A stretch of DNA of 64,000 nt from Gemmatimonas sp. (GCF_027531815.1 NZ_JAPZSK010000002.1:124001-188000), one strand, 5' to 3'. Positions 34,784 through 44,085 are shown, counted from the first letter of the stretch. Numbers and translations are program-made. The notes: generated by a model from the sequence alone, not told the origin.

Positions 34784-35971
34784 CTAAGCCGGTGCCGGCA
34801 CCCCGATGCCCCCGCGTGGCCCCCGCTCGAGGAACGCCTGAATGCGCTCCCACTGGTGGTGGACATCCTCCTCGCCCAGCTCGATCAGGCGTCGCAAGTA
34901 GTCCTGCTGGAACATGACGAGCGACAGGATGTCGGGGCTGGCGGTCTTGCGGGTGCCCAGCCCGCGGGTGAGGAAGCGGAACACCCGCGGCAGGCGCGGT
35001 TCGTAATCACCGGCGAGGCGCCCGAGGTCGCGTGATGGGCGCAGGACCAGCATGTCCACCACCCGCAGCCCGTGACGATGCTCGGGGGGCAGTCGTTCGA
35101 CGAGCCGGTTGGTGCGCTGCAGCCGCAGGACGTCCTGATCGATGAGGTCGAGAAACACCGCGTTGTACAGCACGCCCAGCACCTGCGCCGGCGGCGGATA
35201 GCCGGACACCTGCGGCTGGGCCGCCTCGGTGCCGCTGCGATCGTAGCGTGTGGCAATGGTGATGATGCGCGAGGCGCCGAGGTGCAGCGCCGGCGAGAGC
35301 GGGGACGTGAGGCGAATGCCGCCGTCGCCGAACCACTCGTTCCCCACGCGCGTGGCCGGGAAGAGCAGCGGCAGCGCCGTGGAGGCGAGCACATGATCGA
35401 CCTGCAGGTGTGTCTGCTCACTGCGCCGCTGCGGGCGTTCCCAGAGGGCGATGTCGCGCCCCTGCACCCAGGTCACGCTCTGTGACGTCGTGTAGCTGGT
35501 GCCGCAGAGCGCGAGGGCCCGCAGCCGCCCGCGGTCGAGGTTGTGCGCAATGCCGGGCAGCGTACCATCCGGGTTGCGTTCCAGGACCCGCTCGAGGAAT
35601 TCGCGCAGCGGGGCGGTGTCGACCATCCCCTGAAATTGCTCGGGGTGCCCCTGCCCGCCGGCGACCAGCCGGAAACCGCTGCGCATCACGTTGGCGGCGA
35701 GCGACGACGCATCCACGCGAAACACCTGATCGGGGGTGAGCGACAACCAGTGCTGCACCAGCGCGTCCATCGCCTCGGCGAACGTGCCGCGGTGGGCCGC
35801 CAGATGGGTGGCATTCACCGCCCCGGCCGACACCCCAACGAGGATGGGCACCTGGAGCGTCGGGTAGCGGGCCGCGATGGCATGGAGGACCCCCACCTGG
35901 TACGCGCCGCGCGCGCCGCCCCCGCCGAGGACCATGCCGAGATCAGATGTGACAGGCGCCGGAGGAAGCAT
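34784..35971 (-). CDS. Patatin-like phospholipase
   Basis: 395 residues, no signal peptide. The patatin Ser-Asp dyad is clear: oxyanion loop MVLGGGGARGAYQVG (about residues 13-27), nucleophile elbow GVSAGAVNA, and Asp in WFGDGGIRL. The C-terminal region resembles bacterial patatins of the RssA type and ends Gly/Pro-rich. It probably hydrolyses membrane lipid acyl esters. ATG 35971 has no good Shine-Dalgarno and the frame is open upstream, so the start is uncertain. Confidence 0.9.
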   Translation of the reverse strand: MLPPAPVTSDLGMVLGGGGARGAYQVGVLHAIAARYPTLQVPILVGVSAGAVNATHLAAHRGTFAEAMDALVQHWLSLTPDQVFRVDASSLAANVMRSGFRLVAGGQGHPEQFQGMVDTAPLREFLERVLERNPDGTLPGIAHNLDRGRLRALALCGTSYTTSQSVTWVQGRDIALWERPQRRSEQTHLQVDHVLASTALPLLFPATRVGNEWFGDGGIRLTSPLSPALHLGASRIITIATRYDRSGTEAAQPQVSGYPPPAQVLGVLYNAVFLDLIDQDVLRLQRTNRLVERLPPEHRHGLRVVDMLVLRPSRDLGRLAGDYEPRLPRVFRFLTRGLGTRKTASPDILSLVMFQQDYLRRLIELGEEDVHHQWERIQAFLERGPRGGIGVPAPA

Positions 35972-36246
35972 AGGGGCGGGGAGGGAGTGGTTGGGCACAC
36001 GGCGTTGTCCGCGCAACGCGGTAACATAACTGCGCCGTGTTGGCCCGTGACACGCAACCTCGCTCGGCGTGCGGAACACGACCGGAACTGCCCCGGCGTT
36101 GATGGAGGCTCCCAGCGTGGTGAGACGTGAGCGCATGATCAACGCCGCCCGGACGGGTTGGAAGCCACGCAAGCCATGTTCGCCGGACATTCAGGAGCGG
36201 GCTGTTCGGATCGCGCCGAAGATGCGGGCGGTGGCACCGCTGCCGC

Positions 36247-37449
36247 CTACCCCCGCACGCACCGCACGAAGTTGGTGATGCGCACCTCGTCGCCCTGCGG
36301 CCCGAAGCCCCGCGGGAATTGCGCCGGATTCCCGCGCTTGAAGTCGGCGCGCTGCGCACCGGCGCCATGCACGTCGATCAGTTGGACGAGCCCCGAGCCG
36401 GGGGGCATCTCCATCCAGCCGAGGGCGCGCCCGAATGCGAAGTAGACGGCCTTGCCATACCGGTCGTCGGACGGCCCATCGGCGATCGTGGTCCCGCTCC
36501 AGTAGTACGACTCCATCGAGCTGGCGCGCAGCGGCGGTGCGAGGGCGGCCGTGCCGGTGACGGTCGGCGCTCGGGTGTAATCCACGATGGTGTGCAACTC
36601 CTTCGCGTTCGGCAGGCGCCATCCGGTCTGCCCCCCCACGTCCAGCGCGGCGCAGTACGCCAGGGCGTCCCGCCAATTCCGTGGTGTCCCGTCATCGACT
36701 TGCTGCCAGGTCAAGCCCGTGGTGGCATCCCGCACCGTACCGTTGCCCTGATCGATATAGCGGTTCTCGCCGTAGGCGGGTCCGCGCACATAGCGGACGC
36801 GCATCAACTGCGGAACGCGACCGTTGCTTCCGGGCTCGAAGCGCGGATACCCCTTGATGCGCCCGTCCGCGAAGTTGACGCCGAACACCGTGGCGTCGTT
36901 GTTCATGGTGGTGGCCACGTAGGCGGTGGCGGACCACAGCTGAACGTCGAAGAACCGCTCCCCGGTGGCGTAGGCGAACGCGAAGCGCGTGGTGTCGAGA
37001 AACGGCACTGACGTCGCGGCGACCGTGGAGAAGTAGCCGCGACCGAAATCGATGAGCGTATACAGCTCCTTGATGGTGGGCACGCGCCAATCGGTCTGGC
37101 CGGCGGTCCGCAGCGCCGCGGCGCGCATCCTGGCCTCGTCCCAGCTGAGTGGGCCGGACACCGCCCGGGTCCAGATGAGGCCAGTGACGAGATCCGTGAC
37201 CGTGCTGTCGGCGTTCGCTTGCAGCGAGAGCGCCCGCCTATCGGCGTTGCCGTCCTGCCCGAAGAACGGTTGGCCAGCAGACGGGCAGGGGATTGGCGAC
37301 ACCTCGTTGAAGCAGGCGAGCTGGCCGGTGCCTGGTACCTTCCGTGCCGCCGCGGCCGGGGGCTCGGTGGGAACCGTTCGTCCGGAGCCAACGCAGGCCA
37401 ACAGACCCATCATCGTGAACGCGGCGATCGGGGCATGGCTACGGAACAT
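36247..37449 (-). CDS. DUF1566-repeat lipoprotein
   Basis: 400 residues. Signal peptide with lipobox LLAC (about residue 19), then two copies of the DUF1566/Lcl C-terminal fold. Copy one: DLVTGLIWTRAV, SWDEARMRAA, DWRVPTIKELYTLID and WSATAYV. Copy two: DATTGLTWQQVD, NWRDALAYCAALD, GWRLPNAKELHTIVDY and YWSGTTIAD. These domains are common in outer-surface bacterial proteins; the function is not established. GGAG lies 7 nt before ATG 37449. It is downstream of the unknown lipoprotein 37612-38325 on the same strand. Confidence 0.85.
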   Translation of the reverse strand: MFRSHAPIAAFTMMGLLACVGSGRTVPTEPPAAAARKVPGTGQLACFNEVSPIPCPSAGQPFFGQDGNADRRALSLQANADSTVTDLVTGLIWTRAVSGPLSWDEARMRAAALRTAGQTDWRVPTIKELYTLIDFGRGYFSTVAATSVPFLDTTRFAFAYATGERFFDVQLWSATAYVATTMNNDATVFGVNFADGRIKGYPRFEPGSNGRVPQLMRVRYVRGPAYGENRYIDQGNGTVRDATTGLTWQQVDDGTPRNWRDALAYCAALDVGGQTGWRLPNAKELHTIVDYTRAPTVTGTAALAPPLRASSMESYYWSGTTIADGPSDDRYGKAVYFAFGRALGWMEMPPGSGLVQLIDVHGAGAQRADFKRGNPAQFPRGFGPQGDEVRITNFVRCVRG

Positions 37450-37574
37450 GGGAGTTCTCCGTTGACGGGACAAACAAGGGGCCGTGGCCGCCCAGCTCAT
37501 GGCGAGTGGCGACCAGCATCGCCTGCAACGCCTTGCGGTCGCCGCGCGGTACGCTGGCCTGCAATTCACGCTCC

Positions 37575-37606
37575 ACCCTGCGCCGACCCGGCGGGTGTCG
37601 CAGGGT
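37575..37606 (-). terminator. Hairpin just after the 37612-38325 lipoprotein gene
   Basis: ACCCTGCG (37575-37582) pairs with CGCAGGGT (37599-37606). Inside the loop a second inverted repeat ACCCG-g-CGGGT can extend the structure. It begins 5 nt after the lipoprotein stop on the minus strand. No T-run follows, so terminator function is inferred from position and stem strength. Confidence 0.4.
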
Positions 37607-37611
37607 CGGGG

Positions 37612-38325
37612 CTAGCGGGCGGTCGACGTGAGCGTGACCGCGACGCGCTGCAGGTAGATGCGGCTCAGGGATTCGAAGCCCGAGTCCATGCCCACCAGCA
37701 GCCAGGCCGTGCCCTGCTGGTCCGCGGTCACGGTGACGGAGGACGCGTTCGGCGAGGCGAGCTGCTTGGTCTCCCACCGCCGGGGTCCGCAGTTCGGTAC
37801 TGTATTGCCGATCGTTCCCAGAGGGCCGCCCTGCGGCCCCCCGGCCGACTGGTTCCCTCGCTGCAGGTTCACCCGGTATTCGCGGCCGTCGAAGACGGTG
37901 CGTGGCTCCCCCGTCGCGGCGCCGACAATGAGCCAGACGCTCTCCCCGGGCGAGCCCCCAACGCCCGCGCAGCCCGTGGGCACGTCGGTGGCGAAGGCCA
38001 CGGTGGCCGTGACCCGATACGTTGCCCCCGGGGCGAGGTCCGACACCCGCGTCGTGGCATAGAGGAAGAGATCATCACTGCGGTTGGTGCCGCTGAGCAA
38101 CAGGCCGCTCCCCGTCAACGGCGCCGGGAGCGGCCGCGCCTCGCCAATCACATCGGTCGGGGCCGTGGCCGGCGCGTAGTCTGCCTGCCCAATGGTCCAG
38201 CCGGCGATGCCTTGCCCGAAGTCGAATGTCCGTGTGGTGATGCCCGGGACCGATACGGGGGCATCAGCTCGGCAGCTGGCAAGCGCGAGCACGGCCGTGA
38301 GCGAAACAGCGGAGCGCCATGTCAT
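37612..38325 (-). CDS. Lipoprotein of unknown function
   Basis: 237 residues. Clear lipoprotein signal (ALASC, Cys about residue 18). The body is beta-rich, begins with TFDFGQGIAGWTIG and contains TYRVTATVAFATDVP, resembling carbohydrate-binding-module-like jelly rolls in style, but no family was recognised. Two cysteines (in PTGCAG and PNCGPR) could form a disulfide. It faces the divergent hydrolase gene at 38433 across 107 nt. Confidence 0.75.
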   Translation of the reverse strand: MTWRSAVSLTAVLALASCRADAPVSVPGITTRTFDFGQGIAGWTIGQADYAPATAPTDVIGEARPLPAPLTGSGLLLSGTNRSDDLFLYATTRVSDLAPGATYRVTATVAFATDVPTGCAGVGGSPGESVWLIVGAATGEPRTVFDGREYRVNLQRGNQSAGGPQGGPLGTIGNTVPNCGPRRWETKQLASPNASSVTVTADQQGTAWLLVGMDSGFESLSRIYLQRVAVTLTSTAR

Positions 38326-38400
38326 GGGTGCGGGTCCCGTGGTGTCATCGATGCACCTCTAACTTAACGTTTCCAATTTCCTTCGCGTCCGACAGTCGAG

Positions 38401-38406
38401 TATGAT
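38401..38406 (+). promoter_or_regulatory. Possible -10 element TATGAT for the 38433 hydrolase
   Basis: TATGAT stands out in a GC-rich background 27 nt before the ATG at 38433. The -35 position (38378-38383, TTCCTT) is weak. The surrounding 38360-38390 stretch is the most AT-rich part of this divergent spacer. An identical hexamer occurs upstream of the S9 gene at 48291. Confidence 0.35.
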
Positions 38407-38432
38407 CGCGTCGAACACGAACGAGTGAGATC

Positions 38433-39440
38433 ATGAGCGAATGTGGATGGCGCAGCCGGCGGCGCACGCACCTGTGGACTGTCCTGCTGGCGGCATGTGG
38501 TGGCACCGTGTCCCCGGGGCTGACGGAGCCTCCGACCGGACCCACGGGACCGACTGGCCCTACGCCACCGACGCGTGCCGTCGCGTGCGGGGGGGTGGGG
38601 GGCCCGATCCGCTCCGCGGCGGTGACGGTCACCGAACGCGGCACCGGGGCTTCACTCCCGGCGCGGGCGTTTGCGCCGGCCCCGGCGCTGCTGACCGGGC
38701 CCTGTCCGATCGTGTCCCTGCTGCCGGGCGGCGGCGCCGATATCACGAGCGTGAGCTGGGCCGCCGAGCGGCTGGCGGCAAGCGGGTACGTGGTCGTGGT
38801 GACGCTGCCGTCGTCGGGCGCCAGCACGGCGGCCTACCACTCGGCGGCCGTCAGCGGCATCGACTTCCTCCTATCCACGGCCAATCCGTATCGCGCAGAC
38901 AGCGACACGGGCCGAGTCGGCGTCGCGGGCTGGTCGCTCGGCGCGCGAAGCCTGACGCGCACGCAGGAGGAGGACGCGCGGGTCGACGCGCTGGTGGCGT
39001 GGGACAACCTGGCCGTTCGTGAGTCGGGGGACGAGGGGTCGCCAGCGTGCACGTTCACCGGCACGGCGGTCCGCACGCCGCGGGTACCGGCGCTGGGGCA
39101 GGCGTCGGAGACGTGTCCCGGCGAGGCGCCCGACGTCAAACTGCGGGCCTTCGAGCACTGGCGCGCCGCCGGTGTGGCCACGATGCAGGTGGTCTTCCGG
39201 GACGCGACGCACTTCTGGTGGGGCGGCCCCGGCACCGAGACGCAGCGCGCGCTCAGCCACGCGTACACGCGCGCGTGGTTCGATCGGTGGCTCAAGGGCG
39301 ATTCGACGATGACGGCGGCGTTGCTGGGCCCCACGGTGCCCTTCATGGGCACCTCAGCGGCGAGCGTTCTCAGCCCGCGCTTCCGGTCGGCGGCGGCGTT
39401 CGACGGACGGCGGTGTACCGACGTGCGCCTCGGTTGCTGA
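38433..39440 (+). CDS. Alpha/beta hydrolase lipoprotein (dienelactone-hydrolase-like)
   Basis: 335 residues. Lipobox LAAC follows WTVLLA. A flexible Gly-Pro-Thr repeat linker (about residues 35-47, GPTGPTGPT) comes next. The hydrolase domain has SLLPGGGADITSVSWAAERL, GYVVVVTLPSSG, the nucleophile elbow GVAGWSLGARS (G-x-S-x-G) and a late DATHFWWGG that probably supplies the His. Substrate unknown. Convergent with the outer-membrane barrel gene at 39481. Confidence 0.8.
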   Translation: MSECGWRSRRRTHLWTVLLAACGGTVSPGLTEPPTGPTGPTGPTPPTRAVACGGVGGPIRSAAVTVTERGTGASLPARAFAPAPALLTGPCPIVSLLPGGGADITSVSWAAERLAASGYVVVVTLPSSGASTAAYHSAAVSGIDFLLSTANPYRADSDTGRVGVAGWSLGARSLTRTQEEDARVDALVAWDNLAVRESGDEGSPACTFTGTAVRTPRVPALGQASETCPGEAPDVKLRAFEHWRAAGVATMQVVFRDATHFWWGGPGTETQRALSHAYTRAWFDRWLKGDSTMTAALLGPTVPFMGTSAASVLSPRFRSAAAFDGRRCTDVRLGC

Positions 39441-39480
39441 GTGGCGGGTTCGCGGCGACTTCGGGTGGCGCCGGGCCGCC

Positions 39481-41868
39481 TCAGAAGCGGATGGGCGCGT
39501 AGAGGTTGACCTGCCACCGGGAGGCCGGTTCGAGCGCGCGCGCCGCGTCGAGGCGAATGGGGAGACCGAACATCCCCACGCCGCCCCCCACGCTGAGCCG
39601 CGCGCCGTCGCTTCGCGACAGATCGCGGCGCGCGCCGGCCCAGCCGGCGTCGGCGAAGAGGCCCGGCTGCCACCAGCCGGTCCGCGCCCAGGTGAGCTCG
39701 GCGCGTGACATCCAGTACGCCTCGCCGCGCAGCGAGCCGGCGCGCACCCCTCGCACGGTCTGCCACCCGCCGAGGTTCCACAGTCGGTGCGTGGGGAGGC
39801 CGCCGGAGCTGGTGCCGCCGCTTACGGTGGTGGTGACCCGCACCCGGCCGGGCAGCGCCCGCTGCAGCGACAGGTCCGCCGCCGCCCGCACGTAGCGCCA
39901 CGTCCCGGCCACCCCCTCCAGACGCCACGCCGATCCGAGGCGCCAGCCCTCCTCCTCGGCGCCCCGCGCCGCGAGCAGCCGCAGCGACCCGCCGAAGGCA
40001 CGACCCGCCAGGTGGGGCAGCGTGTCCCCCACCCCGCGGTCGAAGGTGCGCGACCGGTTCACGAGCCACGGCAGGGAGAGCGCCGCTTGGGTGCCCACCC
40101 CCTCCTGCCATTCGCCGAAAAGGCGCGTCTCGAGCCGCAGCGCCCCCGCGCCGCGGCCGCTGTAGCGACGGGTGAGCTCGCCCCCCGCCGCGCGGTAGTA
40201 GAACTGCTCGTCGAGCGCGCGCACGATACTCTGCAGCGACGCGGCCGCCCCGAACGCCAGCCCGTAGTCGTCGGCCTGCACGAGGCGGCGGTAGCCCGTC
40301 ACCGTGAGGTCGCCACCGCCGTTGGTGCGCGTCGCGAGCAGTTCGCCGTTGACCTGCTGGTCGCCCAGCGACCCGCGCGCATTGGCCTCCCAGCTCCACC
40401 CGGCACCCAGCTGCTGGCGCAGCGCCGCCCCCACCGAGAGCGCCTCCACCCGGTTGTAGCGCAGGTATTCGAGTCCCGTATGCCACGTGATCCGCTGGGG
40501 GGCGAAGGCCGCCTGCACATCGAGCCCCAGCGCCTCGCGGGTGGCCTCATCCATGGTGCTGGCGTACACCGGCGCACGCTCGGCAAAGAGCCCACTCCCG
40601 AACTCCGGCGCGTTGGCCAGTTTCACCGAATCGCATGGCACCGCGACGCGTGTGGTCAGCCGCGTGCCGAGGCGGGTCGAGGTCAGGTAGCGCACCCCGG
40701 TTGCCTGACAGTCTGCATTGCGCTGCGCCGTCGCGCGGGCGCTGTATTGTGCCCAGGCACTGTCGAGCATCACGCGGCGGGCGTCCCATGCCGCCGTGTC
40801 GTCGCGCGTGCGGAGCGCACGCCGGTCACGCCAGAGCTGTCGCCAGAGGCCATCCAGCGAGTCGAACGAGGCCCGCAGCGCGAGATTGGCCGCAGGGATG
40901 GTGGGCACGTCTGCCACGGCATTCACATCGGTGTACCGGAACCCCTGCTCGATGGTGACCGCCAGCTGCAGCGGCCCGGCCTTCACGGAGCCATCTACCC
41001 GACGCACCCGCGGCAGCCAAAACCGGTTTTCGTACAGCCCGTACTCGAGCGTGACCGCCTGCAGCTCACCCTTGAGCGGCTGCGCCAGGAACTTGAGGTA
41101 CCAGGGCGGCCCCTGCTCCCCGGCGACCAGCGTGTTGTCCACCTCGGTCCACACATCGTAAGGCACCGACAGGCGATAGACGGCGCGCACCAGCTGCACG
41201 CGTTCGGTGTCGAACCAGTAGGAGCCGACCGACAGATTCCACCGGGGCTGCCGCGGCCGCGTGCGCAGTTCGCGCAGCACGAGACGGCGGGTGTCGGGGA
41301 GCGTGATGACCGCGCTGTCCCCGAGCGCGAAGGTGTAGTAGCTCTCGCTGCCCACCGCGAGCGGGTGCACGAGGTCGGTGGTATCGGCCTGCGCCTCGCC
41401 GCCGCTGGACGCGGGGGCGCCGGTTGGCGAGGGGAGCCAGAGCGCATCCATGCCGGGATACCAGGGAATTGGCGCGAGCTGATCGCCCACCGGATTCGGC
41501 AGCGCGACGCGGCTGTTCTGCACCCCCCGACGCCCCAGCAGGGCCAGGTGGGCCCCGTCGCGCCGCGACCAGCTGACCTGCCCCACGGTTTCCCGGCGCC
41601 CGAGGAGCCGCTCGCGCCCGCCGGCGCCCGCACTGCCCCCCACGCTCCCCCCCAGGGTGAGGCGCTCGTACGACGTGGCACGGTAGGCGTTGAGCGTGGA
41701 ATCAACGCGCAGGCGTTCCGCGCGGGCGCGGGCCACGAACGAGCGCGTTGCCGCATCGGGGTAGGCCGACGCACGCTCCGCCTCGGTGGGCGGACGGTGA
41801 CGCAACCGCGGCGGCTGCGTGACGGCGTCCTGTGACGCCAGCACCAGAAGGAGGGCGGTGGTCCACAT
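39481..41868 (-). CDS. Outer-membrane beta-barrel protein, surface-antigen type
   Basis: 795 residues. Short signal sequence, a helical and charged N-terminal stretch (DAATRSFVARARAERLRVD), a long soluble region to about 400, then alternating amphipathic strands to the end. The last residues LYAPIRF end in Phe, the usual beta-barrel assembly signal. Late GGLPTHRLWNLGGWQTVRG and RLSVGGGVGMFGLPIRLD segments resemble the C-terminal strands of Omp85/ShlB-like or DUF5686-like barrels. The exact family could not be fixed by eye. Confidence 0.75.
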   Translation of the reverse strand: MWTTALLLVLASQDAVTQPPRLRHRPPTEAERASAYPDAATRSFVARARAERLRVDSTLNAYRATSYERLTLGGSVGGSAGAGGRERLLGRRETVGQVSWSRRDGAHLALLGRRGVQNSRVALPNPVGDQLAPIPWYPGMDALWLPSPTGAPASSGGEAQADTTDLVHPLAVGSESYYTFALGDSAVITLPDTRRLVLRELRTRPRQPRWNLSVGSYWFDTERVQLVRAVYRLSVPYDVWTEVDNTLVAGEQGPPWYLKFLAQPLKGELQAVTLEYGLYENRFWLPRVRRVDGSVKAGPLQLAVTIEQGFRYTDVNAVADVPTIPAANLALRASFDSLDGLWRQLWRDRRALRTRDDTAAWDARRVMLDSAWAQYSARATAQRNADCQATGVRYLTSTRLGTRLTTRVAVPCDSVKLANAPEFGSGLFAERAPVYASTMDEATREALGLDVQAAFAPQRITWHTGLEYLRYNRVEALSVGAALRQQLGAGWSWEANARGSLGDQQVNGELLATRTNGGGDLTVTGYRRLVQADDYGLAFGAAASLQSIVRALDEQFYYRAAGGELTRRYSGRGAGALRLETRLFGEWQEGVGTQAALSLPWLVNRSRTFDRGVGDTLPHLAGRAFGGSLRLLAARGAEEEGWRLGSAWRLEGVAGTWRYVRAAADLSLQRALPGRVRVTTTVSGGTSSGGLPTHRLWNLGGWQTVRGVRAGSLRGEAYWMSRAELTWARTGWWQPGLFADAGWAGARRDLSRSDGARLSVGGGVGMFGLPIRLDAARALEPASRWQVNLYAPIRF

Positions 41869-42206
41869 GCGACCGCCTTACGACTCGGGGGCCGGGCAGG
41901 TTTCGTCGGGCGCGTGGCCACGACTCCCCAAGGGCCGGGTCGCTCGTGGTCCGGCGCCGTGGGCCACCTCGGCGTCCGCGAGAAGACCGGCTCGGCGCAT
42001 GTCGTGCGTGGAACAGCGCGCAGCCGGCGCCCCCAGCCCTCTCCACCTGCTTCGGCAACTGCCGCAACAGCACGCCGGCCACGTTCGCGAGCGTCGTGAC
42101 GCGGCTCGACGACACGCTGCTGCTCGTCGCCAACACCGTGACCGCGAGTGCGGACGACAACGTGCGCTGGGTACGCGAGGCGATCGACGCGGATGCCGTC
42201 GTGCCG
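41869..42206. other. Gap upstream of the membrane-segment remnant
   Basis: 338 nt without a supported gene. From about 42050 the plus frame that leads into the remnant at 42207 is open, and its translation (NTVTASADDNVRWVREA) has protein-like composition, so the original gene may have extended into this stretch. Confidence 0.3.
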
Positions 42207-42584
42207 ATGCTCGAGCTCGCCAATGAGCCCTCTGTGGCACAATCTGGTGCGGAGGCCGGCGGCGTCCGGCGCTATCTGCTGGTCGTGGGATTGGTGTTTC
42301 CCGCGCTCGTGATGGCCTTGACCCCCGACGTGGGCTTCACCGCGCCGCCCACCGGGCGGCTGCTCTTCTGGACGCTGCAAACTGGGGTCGGGCTGCTGGT
42401 CCTCCCGTCCGTGCTGCACGGGATCACGCGCCTGCTGGGCGCGACCCGCGTTTCGAGTTGGGTTCTGGTCGTGCTGACCGGTTTGCTCGGCTCCATCCCG
42501 CTTGCTCCCGTTTACTGGACGATCGGCGAGGGCAAACAGGGTGGCGAACAGGCCGGTGACGCGCGAAGTCATGACGATCGATGA
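42207..42584 (+). pseudogene. Probable truncated membrane-bound regulator (N-terminal helices only)
   Basis: 125 codons with three hydrophobic helices: RRYLLVVGLVFPALVMAL, LLFWTLQTGVGLLVLPSV and SSWVLVVLTGLLGSIPLAPVYW. It then stops in a charged tail after YWTIGEG. The three-helix unit resembles, from memory, the N-terminal membrane part of LytTR-type regulators in this phylum, but no DNA-binding domain follows. Either a small membrane protein or a truncated regulator; I favour the latter with low certainty. Confidence 0.4.
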
Positions 42585-42648
42585 CCGAAGATGGGGGAAC
42601 GGTGTGCCATCGCGGCATGCCGTCGCGGTCTGCGAAACTCGGCGACCG

Positions 42649-44085
42649 CTACCGCCCGGGGAACGGCGATACGAAGCGCGGATCGGCGAGGAAGGTCTCG
42701 TCGGTGAGCGTGTGGAGAAAGGCGATCAACGCCTCACGCTCGGCGGCGGTGAGCCCGAGCCGGACCGGCTGCCTGCCAGGGCCCAGCAGGCGCTGGTCGG
42801 TATTCGGTCCCGCTCGCACCCCGCTGTCGTAGAACGCCACCACCTCCTCCAGCGTACGGAAGCGCCCATCGTGCATGTACGGTGGACGCACGGCGACGTT
42901 CCGCAACGAAGGGGACTTGAAGCGCCCCCGTCCTGCGCCGGAGTCGGCTGGTTGCGCGTCCAGACCATTGTTGGCTGGCGCCACCATCACATGCGTCGCC
43001 TGCCCGTGGCAGCGCCCGCACCCGGCCCGCCCGGAGAACAGCTGCTGCCCCAGCTGCTCCTGCGCGGTGAGTCCTCCCGCCGGCACGGCGCGGTCGAACC
43101 GGGAATTGGTGGGCACCAGCGCGCGAACGAACTGCGCCAACGCCCGCGCGATCCGGTCGCTGGTTATCTCGGACGAGCCGAAAGCGGCCTCGAAGAGTGG
43201 CCCGTAGAAGGGGGTCACCCGCAGCTTGGGGATCAGGTCGTCCAGCCGCATGCCCATTTCGTTGTCGTCCTGAATGGGGAGCAGCACCTGCGCTTCAAGG
43301 CTTGGCGCCCGTTCGTCCCAGAAGAACCGGCCATTGGGATAGATGCGGGCATTGGCGAGCGCCATGCTGTGGCGTGCCGTGCGCCGTCCGAAGATGCCGC
43401 GGCTGAACTGCGCCGTATCGGAGAAACCGAAGGCCGGCAGGTGGCAGGAGGCACAGGCCACCTGGTCGTTGACCGAGAGGCGGCGATCGTGGAACAGCAC
43501 GCGCCCCAGGGTGGCCCCGGCGTCGGTGATCGGGTTGTTGGCGGGGGTGTTGTCGCCCACCAGCGTGCCGGGGGCGTTTGGCGGCAGCTGGCGGATGTGC
43601 GCCGGCAATGTCAGTCGCGCGTCGGCATACGCCAGCGCCGTGGTCGGGAGGCCGGGCGCGGTGAGCCCCGCCGCGAAGGCCACCACTACCACGGTATCCG
43701 TGGCCGTGCGCCCCTGCGCGTCGCGCACCTCGATGGCCGCGCGAATCGTCCCCGGCTGCGGTGGGGCGCCCACCAGCCGTGTTTCGACCAGGGACAACCC
43801 GTTGGCGTCGGTCAGGAACCGCGCGGTGTAGGTGACAGGCGCGGTGCCGCCGCTGAACGTGGTGCCGCCCTGCGTCACGTCGTGGCTGACGGTCATGCCC
43901 ACGGTGGCGGCCACCGGGACGTTGGCCCGCTGGCGCACCGGGGCCGTTGCGGCGGGCGGGACCGCCGGGTCGTCGGCGGGGCGCGGCGGTGCCGACGGCG
44001 CACCCGCGTCCTGGCAGCTCGCCAGCAGTGGAAGCAGGAGGAGGAGCGGGCGCCACAGCGGGCGCCACAGCGGGCCGAGCTCCAT
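42649..44085 (-). CDS. Di-heme cytochrome c peroxidase / MauG-family lipoprotein with Ig-like domain
   Basis: 478 residues. Signal peptide with lipobox LASC (Cys 24). Residues about 50-140 look like an immunoglobulin/putative-Ig beta domain (TVGMTVSHDVTQGG, IRAAIEVRDAQGRTATDT). The peroxidase part follows with two heme c motifs, CASCH (211-215) and CGRCH (356-360), plus GRVLFHDRRLSVND and NEMGMRLDDL. Family function: reduction of H2O2 or protein-modifying oxidation in the periplasm. The Ig-like insert between anchor and peroxidase is not part of the classical CcpA architecture. The signal peptide contains a 12-bp duplication. Confidence 0.9.
   Translation of the reverse strand: MELGPLWRPLWRPLLLLLPLLASCQDAGAPSAPPRPADDPAVPPAATAPVRQRANVPVAATVGMTVSHDVTQGGTTFSGGTAPVTYTARFLTDANGLSLVETRLVGAPPQPGTIRAAIEVRDAQGRTATDTVVVVAFAAGLTAPGLPTTALAYADARLTLPAHIRQLPPNAPGTLVGDNTPANNPITDAGATLGRVLFHDRRLSVNDQVACASCHLPAFGFSDTAQFSRGIFGRRTARHSMALANARIYPNGRFFWDERAPSLEAQVLLPIQDDNEMGMRLDDLIPKLRVTPFYGPLFEAAFGSSEITSDRIARALAQFVRALVPTNSRFDRAVPAGGLTAQEQLGQQLFSGRAGCGRCHGQATHVMVAPANNGLDAQPADSGAGRGRFKSPSLRNVAVRPPYMHDGRFRTLEEVVAFYDSGVRAGPNTDQRLLGPGRQPVRLGLTAAEREALIAFLHTLTDETFLADPRFVSPFPGR
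44047..44070. repeat. 12-bp tandem duplication in the peroxidase signal peptide
   Basis: Two identical units CGGGCGCCACAG at 44047-44058 and 44059-44070. On the minus strand they encode the repeated LWRP in the signal peptide of the di-heme peroxidase. The length is a multiple of three, so copy-number change keeps the frame. Confidence 0.85.
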
